From the NCBI GenBank assembly GCA_040218445.1, contig JAVJRK010000011.1, positions 186,001-250,000 on the forward strand: a DNA stretch of 64,000 bases. The letters are read 5' to 3'. The notes under the pieces were generated by a model. It saw only the letters and a list, made by a program, of their open reading frames with translations, had not been told where the DNA came from and did no database searches. This stretch comes from UBA1479 sp040218445 (GTDB lineage Bacteria > Pseudomonadota > Alphaproteobacteria > Rhodospirillales > Casp-alpha2). Shown one piece after another: positions 16,506 through 25,196 of the stretch; the stretch's first letter is position 1; each line of letters opens with the position of its first letter. The position numbers were made by a program, and so were the translations under genes.

Positions 16506-17189
16506 GTGCTGATATCCCCGTTCATTCTTGTCCAGTTTGCATTGGTGGTCCTTGCCGTGGCAATCACAGCCCCCCCTGCGGCCGCAGCTGAATGCCGCCT
16601 GCCGGAAGTGGTCGCGACGGTGGACCTGAAGCAAACGCGGGGCGACATCCGTTTTTCCAACGGTTTTTCCGGAAAGCAGCTAGCTGCCAAACGCCGCCGC
16701 GCCGGTGCGGCGGCAACGCCGGGGCCCGAATGGCACCCGGTCGGCCTGATGAGCCGCGATCTGCAATGGGAATTTCGCGTTCAGGTTCAGGGGGAACGCC
16801 GGACCAAGGGCTTTTGCGTCGGCCTCAAGCATGCGGAAATGACCATCGGATACGACCGCATCAAGGTCTATGTCGACCGCCGTTACCGCCCCGGAACCTG
16901 CCAATATCAGGTTATCCTGGAGCACGAAAACGAACACGTGCGCAATTTTCAGGATACTCTCGCAAAATATATCCCGACCATTCGCCAACGCCTGATCGAT
17001 GTTGCCAGATCGTCACCGCCGCAGGTTGCTGGATCCATGCAATCCGGCGCCCGGTATTTCGTCGGCCATCTGCGCAATAGACTGACCCCCCTGATCCGCC
17101 AGATGCAGGCGGATATGGACGCCGTCGACCGCCGGCTTGACACGGTTCAGAGCTACCGCGCCACCCAGGCGCGCTGTGACGGTTGGTAA
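16506..17189 (+). CDS. Secreted protein with an HENEH zinc-peptidase-like motif
   Basis: A 227-residue protein with a GTG start and an AGAGG site 7 bases upstream. A signal peptide covers residues 1-29 (FALVVLAVAITAPPAAAAE). The mature part carries VILEHENEHVRNFQD, a HExxH-like metal site variant (HENEH). It resembles DUF922-type putative zinc proteases, but I cannot assign a family firmly. Several conserved cysteines (CRLPE, KGFCVGL, GTCQYQ, ARCDGW) suggest periplasmic disulfides. It converges on dinB and is divergent from the STAS operon. Confidence 0.65.
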   Translation: MLISPFILVQFALVVLAVAITAPPAAAAECRLPEVVATVDLKQTRGDIRFSNGFSGKQLAAKRRRAGAAATPGPEWHPVGLMSRDLQWEFRVQVQGERRTKGFCVGLKHAEMTIGYDRIKVYVDRRYRPGTCQYQVILEHENEHVRNFQDTLAKYIPTIRQRLIDVARSSPPQVAGSMQSGARYFVGHLRNRLTPLIRQMQADMDAVDRRLDTVQSYRATQARCDGW

Positions 17190-17206
17190 TAATCCGTGCG
17201 CGGCTT

Positions 17207-18493
17207 TCAGCGAGGCCCCAGCGAGCGGCCTTTCTTGATGGCGCCGTCCCCGAATTTGCCACGCACCCGGTCCATGGCGTCCTCGACCTTACGTATGCGA
17301 TCGGCGCGATCCGTCCCGGCCAGAAGGTCCTCCATATCCGGTGCCCCGTCCATCACAGGGGCGACGGTCTGCACCCCGGCCCCCAACAAACGAAACAGCC
17401 GCCCGTCGGCTTCTTTGGCCAGCATCGGCAGAGACGCGCGGTAGATCGCGTCCGCCGATTGGGTCGGGTGGTCCAGGCGTTTTGAACGCGTCAGCTGTTT
17501 GAACCCCTGAGTCTTGAGCTTCAACACCACCGTCGCCCCGGTAAGCTGCTTGCGCTTCAGGCGGGCGGAAACCTTTTCGGCAAGCCGCCACAGGATCGGT
17601 TTCAGGTCGTCCAGGTCGCCGATATCATTTTCGAAGGTCGTTTCGGAAGACACGCTTTTGGTCGCACTTTCCGGCGTCACCCGGCGATCATCCTCCCCCC
17701 GGGAGAAATGATAGAGCCTTCCGCCCATGGAACCGTAGCGCGCCGTCAAATCCCGCTCGTCATAGCGCAGCAGGTCACCGACCATCACAATTCCGTCCTT
17801 TTCCAGCTTCTTGCGCAGACTGGCACCCACCCCCCAGATCAGGCCGACGGGTTTCTCCTTAAGGAAGGCGGCGGCTTCGGCCCGGCCGATTGCGGCGAAC
17901 CCCCGCGGCTTGTCCAAGTCTGATGCGACCTTGGCCAGGAATTTGTTGTAGCTCAGCCCGATCGAAGCCGTGACCCCGACCTCGTCCTCGATCCGTTTGA
18001 CCAGCCGCACCAAGGTTTGCGCCGGCGGTCCTTTGTGAAGCGCTTCCGTGCCCGACAGATCAAGAAAGGCCTCGTCGATGCTGATCGGCTCGACCAAGGG
18101 CGACAGGCTTTGCATCAGAGCGCGAATTTCACGCCCAACCTTTTGATACTTTTCGATATCCGGGCGAATCACGACGGCCTTGGGGCAACGTTTAAGGGCC
18201 TGAAACATGGGCATGGCCGAGCGCACGCCGTTGATCCGGGCGATATAACAACAGGCGGCGACAACCCCGCGCCGGCCGCCGCCGACAATCACCGGGCGCC
18301 CGGCGATGTCCGGGTTATCCCGTTTTTCAACGCTTGCGTAAAAGGCATCGCAATCGATATGCGCCAGGGAAAGGGTGGTCAGTTCATCGTGGCAAAACAT
18401 CCGTCCGCCGCCACAGGCCGGACAGCGTTCAACCGACGACGGTTTCGCCGATTCCCATATGGTTGCGCAATCCCGGCAGACAGCCTTCATCAT
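17207..18493 (-). CDS. dinB: DNA polymerase IV (Y family) with N-terminal zinc-ribbon-like extension
   Basis: A 428-residue translesion polymerase. The catalytic motifs are HIDCDAFYASVEKRDNP, SIDEAFLDLSG (with the S-I-D-E catalytic acids) and GLSYNKFLAKVASDLDKP. The helix-hairpin-helix and little-finger domains follow. The first 45 residues carry CRDC and CPAC pairs spaced like a zinc ribbon; this extension is found in many alphaproteobacterial homologues. The ATG pair at 18493/18490 is preferred over a TTG further upstream. It is probably part of damage tolerance. No LexA site was recognised. Confidence 0.92.
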   Translation of the reverse strand: MMKAVCRDCATIWESAKPSSVERCPACGGGRMFCHDELTTLSLAHIDCDAFYASVEKRDNPDIAGRPVIVGGGRRGVVAACCYIARINGVRSAMPMFQALKRCPKAVVIRPDIEKYQKVGREIRALMQSLSPLVEPISIDEAFLDLSGTEALHKGPPAQTLVRLVKRIEDEVGVTASIGLSYNKFLAKVASDLDKPRGFAAIGRAEAAAFLKEKPVGLIWGVGASLRKKLEKDGIVMVGDLLRYDERDLTARYGSMGGRLYHFSRGEDDRRVTPESATKSVSSETTFENDIGDLDDLKPILWRLAEKVSARLKRKQLTGATVVLKLKTQGFKQLTRSKRLDHPTQSADAIYRASLPMLAKEADGRLFRLLGAGVQTVAPVMDGAPDMEDLLAGTDRADRIRKVEDAMDRVRGKFGDGAIKKGRSLGPR

Positions 18494-18659
18494 TCGGTCG
18501 GATTTCCGCCATAAACGATTGAACGACAAGCAATCTTGACGCCTGCCCCCGAAGGGCGCGACTATGTTACGAGCAGTCGGGGCGATGTTCCATCCGCAGC
18601 GTTATGTACTGACCAGACTGTGCTCTAAAGCGCCGCCATTGGCGGGAAGGTGTTCGAGG

Positions 18660-19235
18660 ATGAGTGACCCGGTCTCCGCAACCGCAGAGTCAGACGACCT
18701 GCGGGAAGCGCAACTTGAGATACGGCAACTGAAAGATACCGTCGCCGCGCTACGCGAAGAACTTGAAAACAAGGTTTTCGATATACAGCGCGTCGAGCAG
18801 GACGCGCGCGCCGAAGGCGTGGATGAAATCAAACAGCTCAAAGACACCGCCTCGGCGCTACGCGAAGAAATGGAACAGCTGAATTTCTCGCGTCAGAAAG
18901 AGGTTCAGGAAGAACGTGCCGCCGGCAACGACGAAATCACGCAACTTAAGAACACCATCCAGGCGCTGCGCGACGAGATGGAAACGCTGAAGCTTGAAAA
19001 AGAACGAGAACTGAACGAGGCCGTTTCCGCCGGCCGCGATGAAATTCAACAACTCAAAGCGACCATCGCCAACCTGCGCCAGCAAATGGAAGATCTGAAT
19101 TTCAATCATCAGGAAGCCGTCCAGGAACTGAACCGCACCCGCCGGGATGAAGTGGGCGAATTGCAGCAGGCGATCGTAACCCTTAGGCGCACGTTGGAAA
19201 TCAAATCCCAGGCTGCCTCGGATATGCGCCAATGA
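18660..19235 (+). CDS. Coiled-coil protein of five 36-residue repeats
   Basis: A 191-residue protein starting at MSDPVSATAE, with GGGAAGG upstream. Residues 19-191 consist of four full and one partial repeats, each 36 residues long, starting with a (D)EIxQLK core and continuing xLRxxMExLxF. Units begin at about residues 19, 55, 91, 127 and 163. A 36-residue period fits two heptads plus two hendecads, so a long, slightly right-shifted coiled coil is expected. The stop overlaps the next gene's start as ATGA, so it is translationally coupled to the GAF-GAF-PAS-cyclase. A scaffold or dimerising partner for that cyclase is the natural inference. Confidence 0.7.
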   Translation: MSDPVSATAESDDLREAQLEIRQLKDTVAALREELENKVFDIQRVEQDARAEGVDEIKQLKDTASALREEMEQLNFSRQKEVQEERAAGNDEITQLKNTIQALRDEMETLKLEKERELNEAVSAGRDEIQQLKATIANLRQQMEDLNFNHQEAVQELNRTRRDEVGELQQAIVTLRRTLEIKSQAASDMRQ

Positions 19236-21625
19236 GCAGCAACCTCTCCTCCCCCGGCCCGGTCGAGCGTGAAAGCGCCGATGGCGCCACACCGTCGCCT
19301 CCCGCAACGGCTCCCAAACCGGCCTCCCGCCCCTCCGTTGATACCCCCGTGACGGACGAAGACGTCCGGCGCAAACTGCGCGAGGCCGACCGCCGCCTGA
19401 AACAGGCGGAAATGCTGTTGAACGTTTCGCGCCGCGTTGCCGGGATCGAAACCCTGGACGAAGTTCTGGAAACCCTGGTCGAGGTCATCGTCTTTGAACT
19501 GGACGCCGAACGCGGCACCCTGTTCCTGAACGACCCGGCCACGGGCGAGCTGTATTCCCGCGTTGCACAGGGCAACTTCCAGCGCGAGATCCGCATCCTC
19601 AACAACACCGGGATCGCGGGGGCGGTGTTTACCTCTGGTATCGGGGAAACCATCGACGACGCCTATCAAGACAAGCGGTTCAACCGCTCCGTCGATGAAC
19701 AGACCGGGTTCAAGACCGACACCATTTGCGCCGCCCCGGTGAAAACCGTGAAGGATGAAATCATCGGCGTCGTGCAATGCCTGAACAAAAAAGGCGGCGA
19801 TCCCTTCAACGAGGATGATCTGGCCCTTCTTGAAGCCATCACCACCCAGGCCGCCGTCGCCCTGCAAAGTACCCAGTTCGTCGAAAGTATGAAGAAAAGC
19901 CGGGAACAGGAAATGAAGTTCCTGGACATGGTTTCGGATGTCACGTCGAACCTGGAACTGGGCTCCCTTTTGTCGCGTGTGATGTCCGAAGCAACCCGCA
20001 TGCTGTCTGCCGACCGCTCGACCCTGTTCCTCAACGACGAGAAAACCAACGAGCTGTTTTCGCGCGTCGCCATGGGCGACAGCCTGGGCGAAATCCGCCT
20101 ACCCAACCATCTGGGCATCGCCGGCGCGGTGTTTGTTTCCGGCGAAACGATCAACATCCCCTATGCCTATGCGGACCTGCGGTTCAACCCGGCGTTCGAT
20201 AAGAAAACCGGGTATTTCACGCGCTCGATCCTGTGCGTGCCCGTGGTCAACAAGGCCGGCAAGATGATCGGCGTCACGCAGGTGCTGAACAAACGCGGCG
20301 GGCCCTTCACGGAAGAAGACGAAACGCGGCTCAAGGCCTTTACGGCGCAGGTCTCCATCGCGCTCGAAAACGCCAAGCTGTTCGAAGACGTCCAGAACAT
20401 GAAGAACTACAACGAAAGCATGCTGGAAAGTATGTCGAACGGCGTCGTCACCATCGACGAAGACGGCAAGGTCGTGACCTGCAATGCCGCCGGTCTGCGC
20501 ATTCTGGACTGCGACACGGAAGACGACATCATCGGCAAGGAAGCGCAGGAATTCTTCGCCATCGAAAACGGCTGGATCAACGATCACCTGGAAGAACTAG
20601 AGGAAAGCCAGGAGCCGGACATCACCATGGATCAGGAATTGAAACGCGGCGACGAGGCCAAGTCCGTCAACGTCCACTTCCTGCCGCTGATGACCGAGGA
20701 AGGCAAGAAGCTCGGCTCGATGATGATGATCGAGGACATCAGTTCCGAGAAGCGCATGAAGTCGACCATGTCGCGCTACATGGATCCGGGCCTGGCCGAT
20801 CAATTGATGAAAGGCGGCGAAGACATCCTGGGCGGCAAGAGCCTGGAAGCGACGATCCTGTTCTCGGACGTGCGCAGTTTCACGACCCTGACCGAAACCT
20901 TGGGCCCCCAGGGCACGGTGCAGATGCTGAACGAGTATTTCACCATCATGGTGGACTGTATCTCGCGCGAAGGCGGCATGTTGGACAAATTCATCGGCGA
21001 CGCCATCATGGCGGGCTTCGGCGTGCCCCTGCCGGTGGAAGACCAGGAAGACCGCGCCTTGCGCGCCGCCATTTCCATGCTGCGCGAATTGGACGAATGG
21101 AACGTCATCCGCGAGAAAAAAGGCGACATGCCCATCGACATGGGTATCGGCCTGAACACGGGCAATATCGTGTCGGGCAACATTGGCTCGCCCAAACGTA
21201 TGGACTTCACCATGATCGGTGACGGCGTCAACCTGGCGGCACGCCTGGAAAGTGCGTGTAAGCAATATTCAGCCCGGTTGCTGATTTCAGAATTCACCTA
21301 CAGCAAGCTCAAGGGTACTTACCGCATCCGCGACATCGACAAGGTGATCGTCAAGGGTAAGACAGAGCCGGTCGGCGTGTACGAGGTGCTGGATTTCCAC
21401 ACGGACGACACCTTCCCCAACCTGATGGAAGCCGTGAACCACTTCAAATCGGGGCGCAGCCATTACGACAAGGGTGATTGGGACAAGGCCATGAAGGCCT
21501 TCAACGAAGCCATCGCGCTTAACCCCAATGACAAGCTCGCCAAGACCTATATCGAACGCTGCGAACACCTGAAGGCCGAACCGCCGGCCGATTGGAACGG
21601 CGTCTGGGTGATGACCAGCAAGTAA
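19232..21625 (+). CDS. GAF-GAF-PAS class III adenylate/guanylate cyclase
   Basis: A 797-residue soluble sensor cyclase. After a low-complexity N-terminus and a short coiled coil, two GAF domains lie at about residues 65-215 and 235-385, each ending in an NK-type motif (CLNKKGGDPF, VLNKRGGPF) reminiscent of cyclic-nucleotide-binding GAFs. A PAS domain is at about 393-510. The cyclase domain is at about 538-715, with metal aspartates D546 (FSDVRSF) and D590 (IGDAIMAGFG). The C-terminus has a TPR-like segment and ends in PPADWNGVWVMTSK. Whether it makes cAMP or cGMP cannot be decided by eye. Confidence 0.9.
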   Translation: MSSNLSSPGPVERESADGATPSPPATAPKPASRPSVDTPVTDEDVRRKLREADRRLKQAEMLLNVSRRVAGIETLDEVLETLVEVIVFELDAERGTLFLNDPATGELYSRVAQGNFQREIRILNNTGIAGAVFTSGIGETIDDAYQDKRFNRSVDEQTGFKTDTICAAPVKTVKDEIIGVVQCLNKKGGDPFNEDDLALLEAITTQAAVALQSTQFVESMKKSREQEMKFLDMVSDVTSNLELGSLLSRVMSEATRMLSADRSTLFLNDEKTNELFSRVAMGDSLGEIRLPNHLGIAGAVFVSGETINIPYAYADLRFNPAFDKKTGYFTRSILCVPVVNKAGKMIGVTQVLNKRGGPFTEEDETRLKAFTAQVSIALENAKLFEDVQNMKNYNESMLESMSNGVVTIDEDGKVVTCNAAGLRILDCDTEDDIIGKEAQEFFAIENGWINDHLEELEESQEPDITMDQELKRGDEAKSVNVHFLPLMTEEGKKLGSMMMIEDISSEKRMKSTMSRYMDPGLADQLMKGGEDILGGKSLEATILFSDVRSFTTLTETLGPQGTVQMLNEYFTIMVDCISREGGMLDKFIGDAIMAGFGVPLPVEDQEDRALRAAISMLRELDEWNVIREKKGDMPIDMGIGLNTGNIVSGNIGSPKRMDFTMIGDGVNLAARLESACKQYSARLLISEFTYSKLKGTYRIRDIDKVIVKGKTEPVGVYEVLDFHTDDTFPNLMEAVNHFKSGRSHYDKGDWDKAMKAFNEAIALNPNDKLAKTYIERCEHLKAEPPADWNGVWVMTSK

Positions 21626-21683
21626 CCCTTGGCACCGATCTTGCTCCACTGTCCCCAGTGAAACCATCATTGGGGAAAGAATA

Positions 21684-22481
21684 ATGGGTAAAAATGCCGC
21701 CTTGGAAGTCGCCTTGAAACAATTGCGGCTGGATTTCATCGACGGGATGATCGACCGGCTTGATGAAATCGAGATCATTTTGACAACACTGCGTCAGTAT
21801 GACGCCGCCTTCGATGAAACCTTTCTCGATCTGCGACGGCATATTCACAGTATCAAGGGTCAGGGCGGCACGTTCGATCTTCCAGCAATTTCCATGATCG
21901 CACACAAAATGGAGGACTGCATCGAAGTCTCCCCCGAGATCAACGATAACGAACTTCATACGCTTGAAATCTATTTCGACCGCATCCGGAACATTTTGGA
22001 GGCCGGCGTCAATCCGCCTGAAGAAGAACTCCCAACCCTATTACGCGCCGGGAACCTGGATGCCGACAAGATCATCAAGGACCAGAATTCCCGGGTGATC
22101 GATATTCTTCTGGTCATGCCGGGCGGTCTTCAGCGCAAGATCATTGCCCAGGAACTGGCATCTTGCGGTTTTCGCCTCTCCATGTTCGACATTCCGACCG
22201 ATGCCCTTAAGCATGCCCTTCAGATTACACCGGACCTTGTCTTCGCGACCCAGGAAATGGTGGAATTGAATGGACTAGAATTGGCCCGTGTGTTCAACGC
22301 CATCGAAGCTACCCGAAATCGCCGCTTCATTCTCATGACCAGCGCCGAGGACACCCGCATTCCGGCGGACAACCTGCCAGCGAATGTCGCCGTCATCCGT
22401 AAGGGGCCAGCCTTCTTCAAGGAATTGATGGAACAGCTTGTCGCTTGGGGACTGTTCGGAGACATAGGCCAGGTCGCCTGA
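21684..22481 (+). CDS. HPt domain fused to a degenerate receiver-like domain
   Basis: A 265-residue protein. The N-terminal 110 residues form a histidine-phosphotransfer bundle with H55 in RHIHSIKGQGGTF, close to the HxxKG consensus. Residues 135-260 look like a response-regulator fold (DILLVMPGGLQRKIIAQELA), but the phospho-acceptor aspartate position reads PDLVFATQEM with no Asp, and the lysine region is IRKGPAF. So the second domain is a pseudo-receiver. A two-component relay node between the two neighbouring cyclase genes is inferred. The ATG has GGGGAAAG upstream. Confidence 0.7.
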   Translation: MGKNAALEVALKQLRLDFIDGMIDRLDEIEIILTTLRQYDAAFDETFLDLRRHIHSIKGQGGTFDLPAISMIAHKMEDCIEVSPEINDNELHTLEIYFDRIRNILEAGVNPPEEELPTLLRAGNLDADKIIKDQNSRVIDILLVMPGGLQRKIIAQELASCGFRLSMFDIPTDALKHALQITPDLVFATQEMVELNGLELARVFNAIEATRNRRFILMTSAEDTRIPADNLPANVAVIRKGPAFFKELMEQLVAWGLFGDIGQVA

Positions 22482-22511
22482 TCCGCGCCGACGCTGTTAC
22501 AATAAACTCGG

Positions 22512-24947
22512 CTACTTGCTCGTGGCCACAAACACGCCATCCCAATCGGCCGGCGGTGGGTTGACCATGTATTCGTCGATGCGCTCGTCATAGATGTCGC
22601 AAAGAGCCTGCAAATCGGCCTCGAGATCCCAACATTTCGGGTAAGCCCTGATTTCCGCAACCTTGCGTTTCGCGGTTTCGAACTGCATGGCCCGATAGGT
22701 ATCCATCATCTCTTTGATCATGCCTTGGATTTTCCGGAATTCCGGCTTTTCAAGCACGTCCGTATCGCCCAGAAGACCATAGATGTAGGTCCCCTCTGTT
22801 TTGCCCTTCACTTGGATGAAGTCCAGGTCGATCGTCGCCAACTCGTCCTTCACGGCTTCATAAGTTGTCGGTCCAAGGACGACGTTCATACCGTAGGTTT
22901 TACTCTGGCCTTCCAGACGGGCAGCCAAGTTGACGCAATCACCCAGAACCGAATAGTCGAAACGCTGGTCCGATCCCATGTTGCCGACAACCGCCGGGCC
23001 GCTGTTAAGGCCAAGCCCAACCTTCAGCGGAATGTGCTTGCGGCCTTCTTCCTTGGCTTCCTGTTCCAGGCGATCGTTGAGCGGTTCCATTTCAGCCAGC
23101 ATGGCAAGTGCGGAACGGCAGCCGTCGATGGGATGATTAGGATTATCCAATGGCGCATTCCAGAACGCCATGATGCAGTCGCCCATGTATTTGTCGATGG
23201 TGCCCTTGCGCTGCAGGATCGCATTGGTCAGCGGTGTCAAAAGCTTGTTGATCAATGCCGTCAGGCCGACCGGATCGAACTGTTCGGAAATCGTCGTGAA
23301 GCCGCGGACGTCGCAGAACAACAAGGTCAAGTCGCGCATTTCACCGCCCAGTTTCAGGCTGTCCGGGTTTTCCGCAAGCTGTTCGACCATGTCCGGCGAC
23401 AGGTAGTGGGCGAACGCCCCGCGTACCTGTTTCTTCGACGCTTCTTCACGGACGTAATTGAGATAGGTCAACGTGGAATACAAAAGGAAGATCGCAATCA
23501 ACGTAAACAACGCATCAATCAGCATGTTGTGCTGATCAAAGGCATACCAGCTTCCATAGCCGACGCCGGCCGACGTCACAGCGAACACCATGAACGTCCA
23601 TAGCGCGCCGACCCAAGGCACCAGGACGATCATCGCGATCCCGCCCAGCAGGATTACCGACAACTCCACACCCTGGGCGAAGTTGGGCCGCTTCAGATAG
23701 GCTTTGTTGAGAATGGTCTCAATGATCTGAACATGGACCTCGACCCCCGGGATATTGCTTTCCGTGGGGATGGAGCGAATATCCTTCAGTCCGATGGCGC
23801 TGGTCCCGACGATGGTCAACTTGCCCTTGATCAAGGCCGGGTCCGCCGTTCCGTTTAGGACATCAACCGCCGAGACATACTTGGCTTTGTCCGTCTTGGA
23901 AAAATAAGGCCACATCCGGCCGTTTCGGTCCGTCGGCACGACTACACCCTTGGCGATCGCAACGGATCGGACTCCCGCCTGGTCTACGTTAAGCAGGATG
24001 GTCGGCCGCCCGAAAGCCAAACGCAGCATCTCGATACTGAGGGCCGGAAACATGGATTTCTCATGCACGAACAGCGATGGAATCCGGCGGATAATGCCGT
24101 CCTGTTCCGGAATGATCGAAAAAATCCCGTGCCCGCCGAAACGTCCGCCGGCGGCATTTTCGATGATCGGCACGTTGCGGACCATGGCCGGGAAACTCGG
24201 CAGCAGGTTAAGCGGGTCCTGTGCGTTGGGGCCATACTTACGAATCGCGACTGATTTTTTAATCGGCTTCGCCTTCACGCCTTCCAATTCGTTTTCCACG
24301 GTCGACTGGCCCAGAACGACCCGCGAGCGCTTGATCGTTTCGGCGAATATCTCGTCATTGGATTTGAACTGACGGATCTTGTTTTTGGTATCTTCGTCCA
24401 AGCCTTTCAACGCATCGGCGATGGCGGACGGATTCATTCTGTCGGGCTCGGCAAACACAATATCGAAAGCCACCTCGACAGCGCCCATCTTCATCAGGTT
24501 TTCGACCATCTGCGCGATCACGTTGCGCGGCCAGGGCCACTGGCCGACCTCGCCCAGGCTCTTTTCATCCAAGTCGATGATGGTGACGGGTTTTTTCGCG
24601 GGCGGCGGAATTTCGCGCGGTTTGACCTGCTGATAAAAATCAAACCCCTTCAAACGCATGAACTGCACGGGCTTGGGGTTAACGATGTACAGAGAGATGA
24701 ACCCGGCAAGAAGGAGGTAACCGACTACACGTTCCAGCCGAATGGAGCCGCGGAAAAACCGGTAAAGACCACGCCCGATGGCGCGCAACACGCGCCCGAT
24801 CAGGCTTGGTTTCGCCGGACCTTTCTGTATCGGCGGTATGGTCTCAACGCGGCCTTCGTCAGGCACTTCATGCTCCCCAGCTACAAATCGACCCCCGTTC
24901 TTGCCCGAAACAATGGTTTGCCGGGGCAACACAGGACGCCAATTCAC
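22512..24947 (-). CDS. CHASE2-domain membrane adenylate/guanylate cyclase
   Basis: An 811-residue protein with a GTG start. One membrane span lies near residues 75-92 (VGYLLLAGFISLYIV), and then an extracytoplasmic CHASE2 sensor follows to about residue 420 (TIIDLDEKSLGEVGQWPWPR is diagnostic). Three further spans are at about 430-510. The C-terminal class III cyclase has metal aspartates in LLFCDVRGFTTIS and MGDCIMAFWNAP. It ends in PPPADWDGVFVATSK, the same tail as the other cyclase. It converges with the HPt gene. It probably senses a periplasmic signal and raises a cyclic nucleotide. Confidence 0.92.
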   Translation of the reverse strand: MNWRPVLPRQTIVSGKNGGRFVAGEHEVPDEGRVETIPPIQKGPAKPSLIGRVLRAIGRGLYRFFRGSIRLERVVGYLLLAGFISLYIVNPKPVQFMRLKGFDFYQQVKPREIPPPAKKPVTIIDLDEKSLGEVGQWPWPRNVIAQMVENLMKMGAVEVAFDIVFAEPDRMNPSAIADALKGLDEDTKNKIRQFKSNDEIFAETIKRSRVVLGQSTVENELEGVKAKPIKKSVAIRKYGPNAQDPLNLLPSFPAMVRNVPIIENAAGGRFGGHGIFSIIPEQDGIIRRIPSLFVHEKSMFPALSIEMLRLAFGRPTILLNVDQAGVRSVAIAKGVVVPTDRNGRMWPYFSKTDKAKYVSAVDVLNGTADPALIKGKLTIVGTSAIGLKDIRSIPTESNIPGVEVHVQIIETILNKAYLKRPNFAQGVELSVILLGGIAMIVLVPWVGALWTFMVFAVTSAGVGYGSWYAFDQHNMLIDALFTLIAIFLLYSTLTYLNYVREEASKKQVRGAFAHYLSPDMVEQLAENPDSLKLGGEMRDLTLLFCDVRGFTTISEQFDPVGLTALINKLLTPLTNAILQRKGTIDKYMGDCIMAFWNAPLDNPNHPIDGCRSALAMLAEMEPLNDRLEQEAKEEGRKHIPLKVGLGLNSGPAVVGNMGSDQRFDYSVLGDCVNLAARLEGQSKTYGMNVVLGPTTYEAVKDELATIDLDFIQVKGKTEGTYIYGLLGDTDVLEKPEFRKIQGMIKEMMDTYRAMQFETAKRKVAEIRAYPKCWDLEADLQALCDIYDERIDEYMVNPPPADWDGVFVATSK

Positions 24948-25196
24948 TCCGGTCCCCTGGCGATACCGATATCACGTTTCTGGACAGCGCGTTTCGCGCA
25001 AGTCACGGCATTCGCCCGCAACGGGAGAGTTTCATTAGCATTATCACAGGTTAACGCGACCGCCGCCAGTGGGAATGGTCCCTTGCGCATATAATTCACG
25101 GCGAAATTATGCCGTTAACCACGCTGCCCCTGTTCATCCCCTGTTTACCAACATACATTAGCTTCAGCCTGGGATATTAGGAGCAGCGGGAATTCC
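24948..25196. other. Divergent intergenic region before the secretion operon
   Basis: About 250 bases between divergently transcribed genes. It contains a good -10-like TATAAT at 25090-25095 on the plus strand without a convincing -35, two TTAAC-type boxes (near 25051 and 25112), and a small CGGC/GCCG hairpin near 25096-25112. No gene was seen. The promoters of the cyclase and the ABC gene must lie here. Confidence 0.4.
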
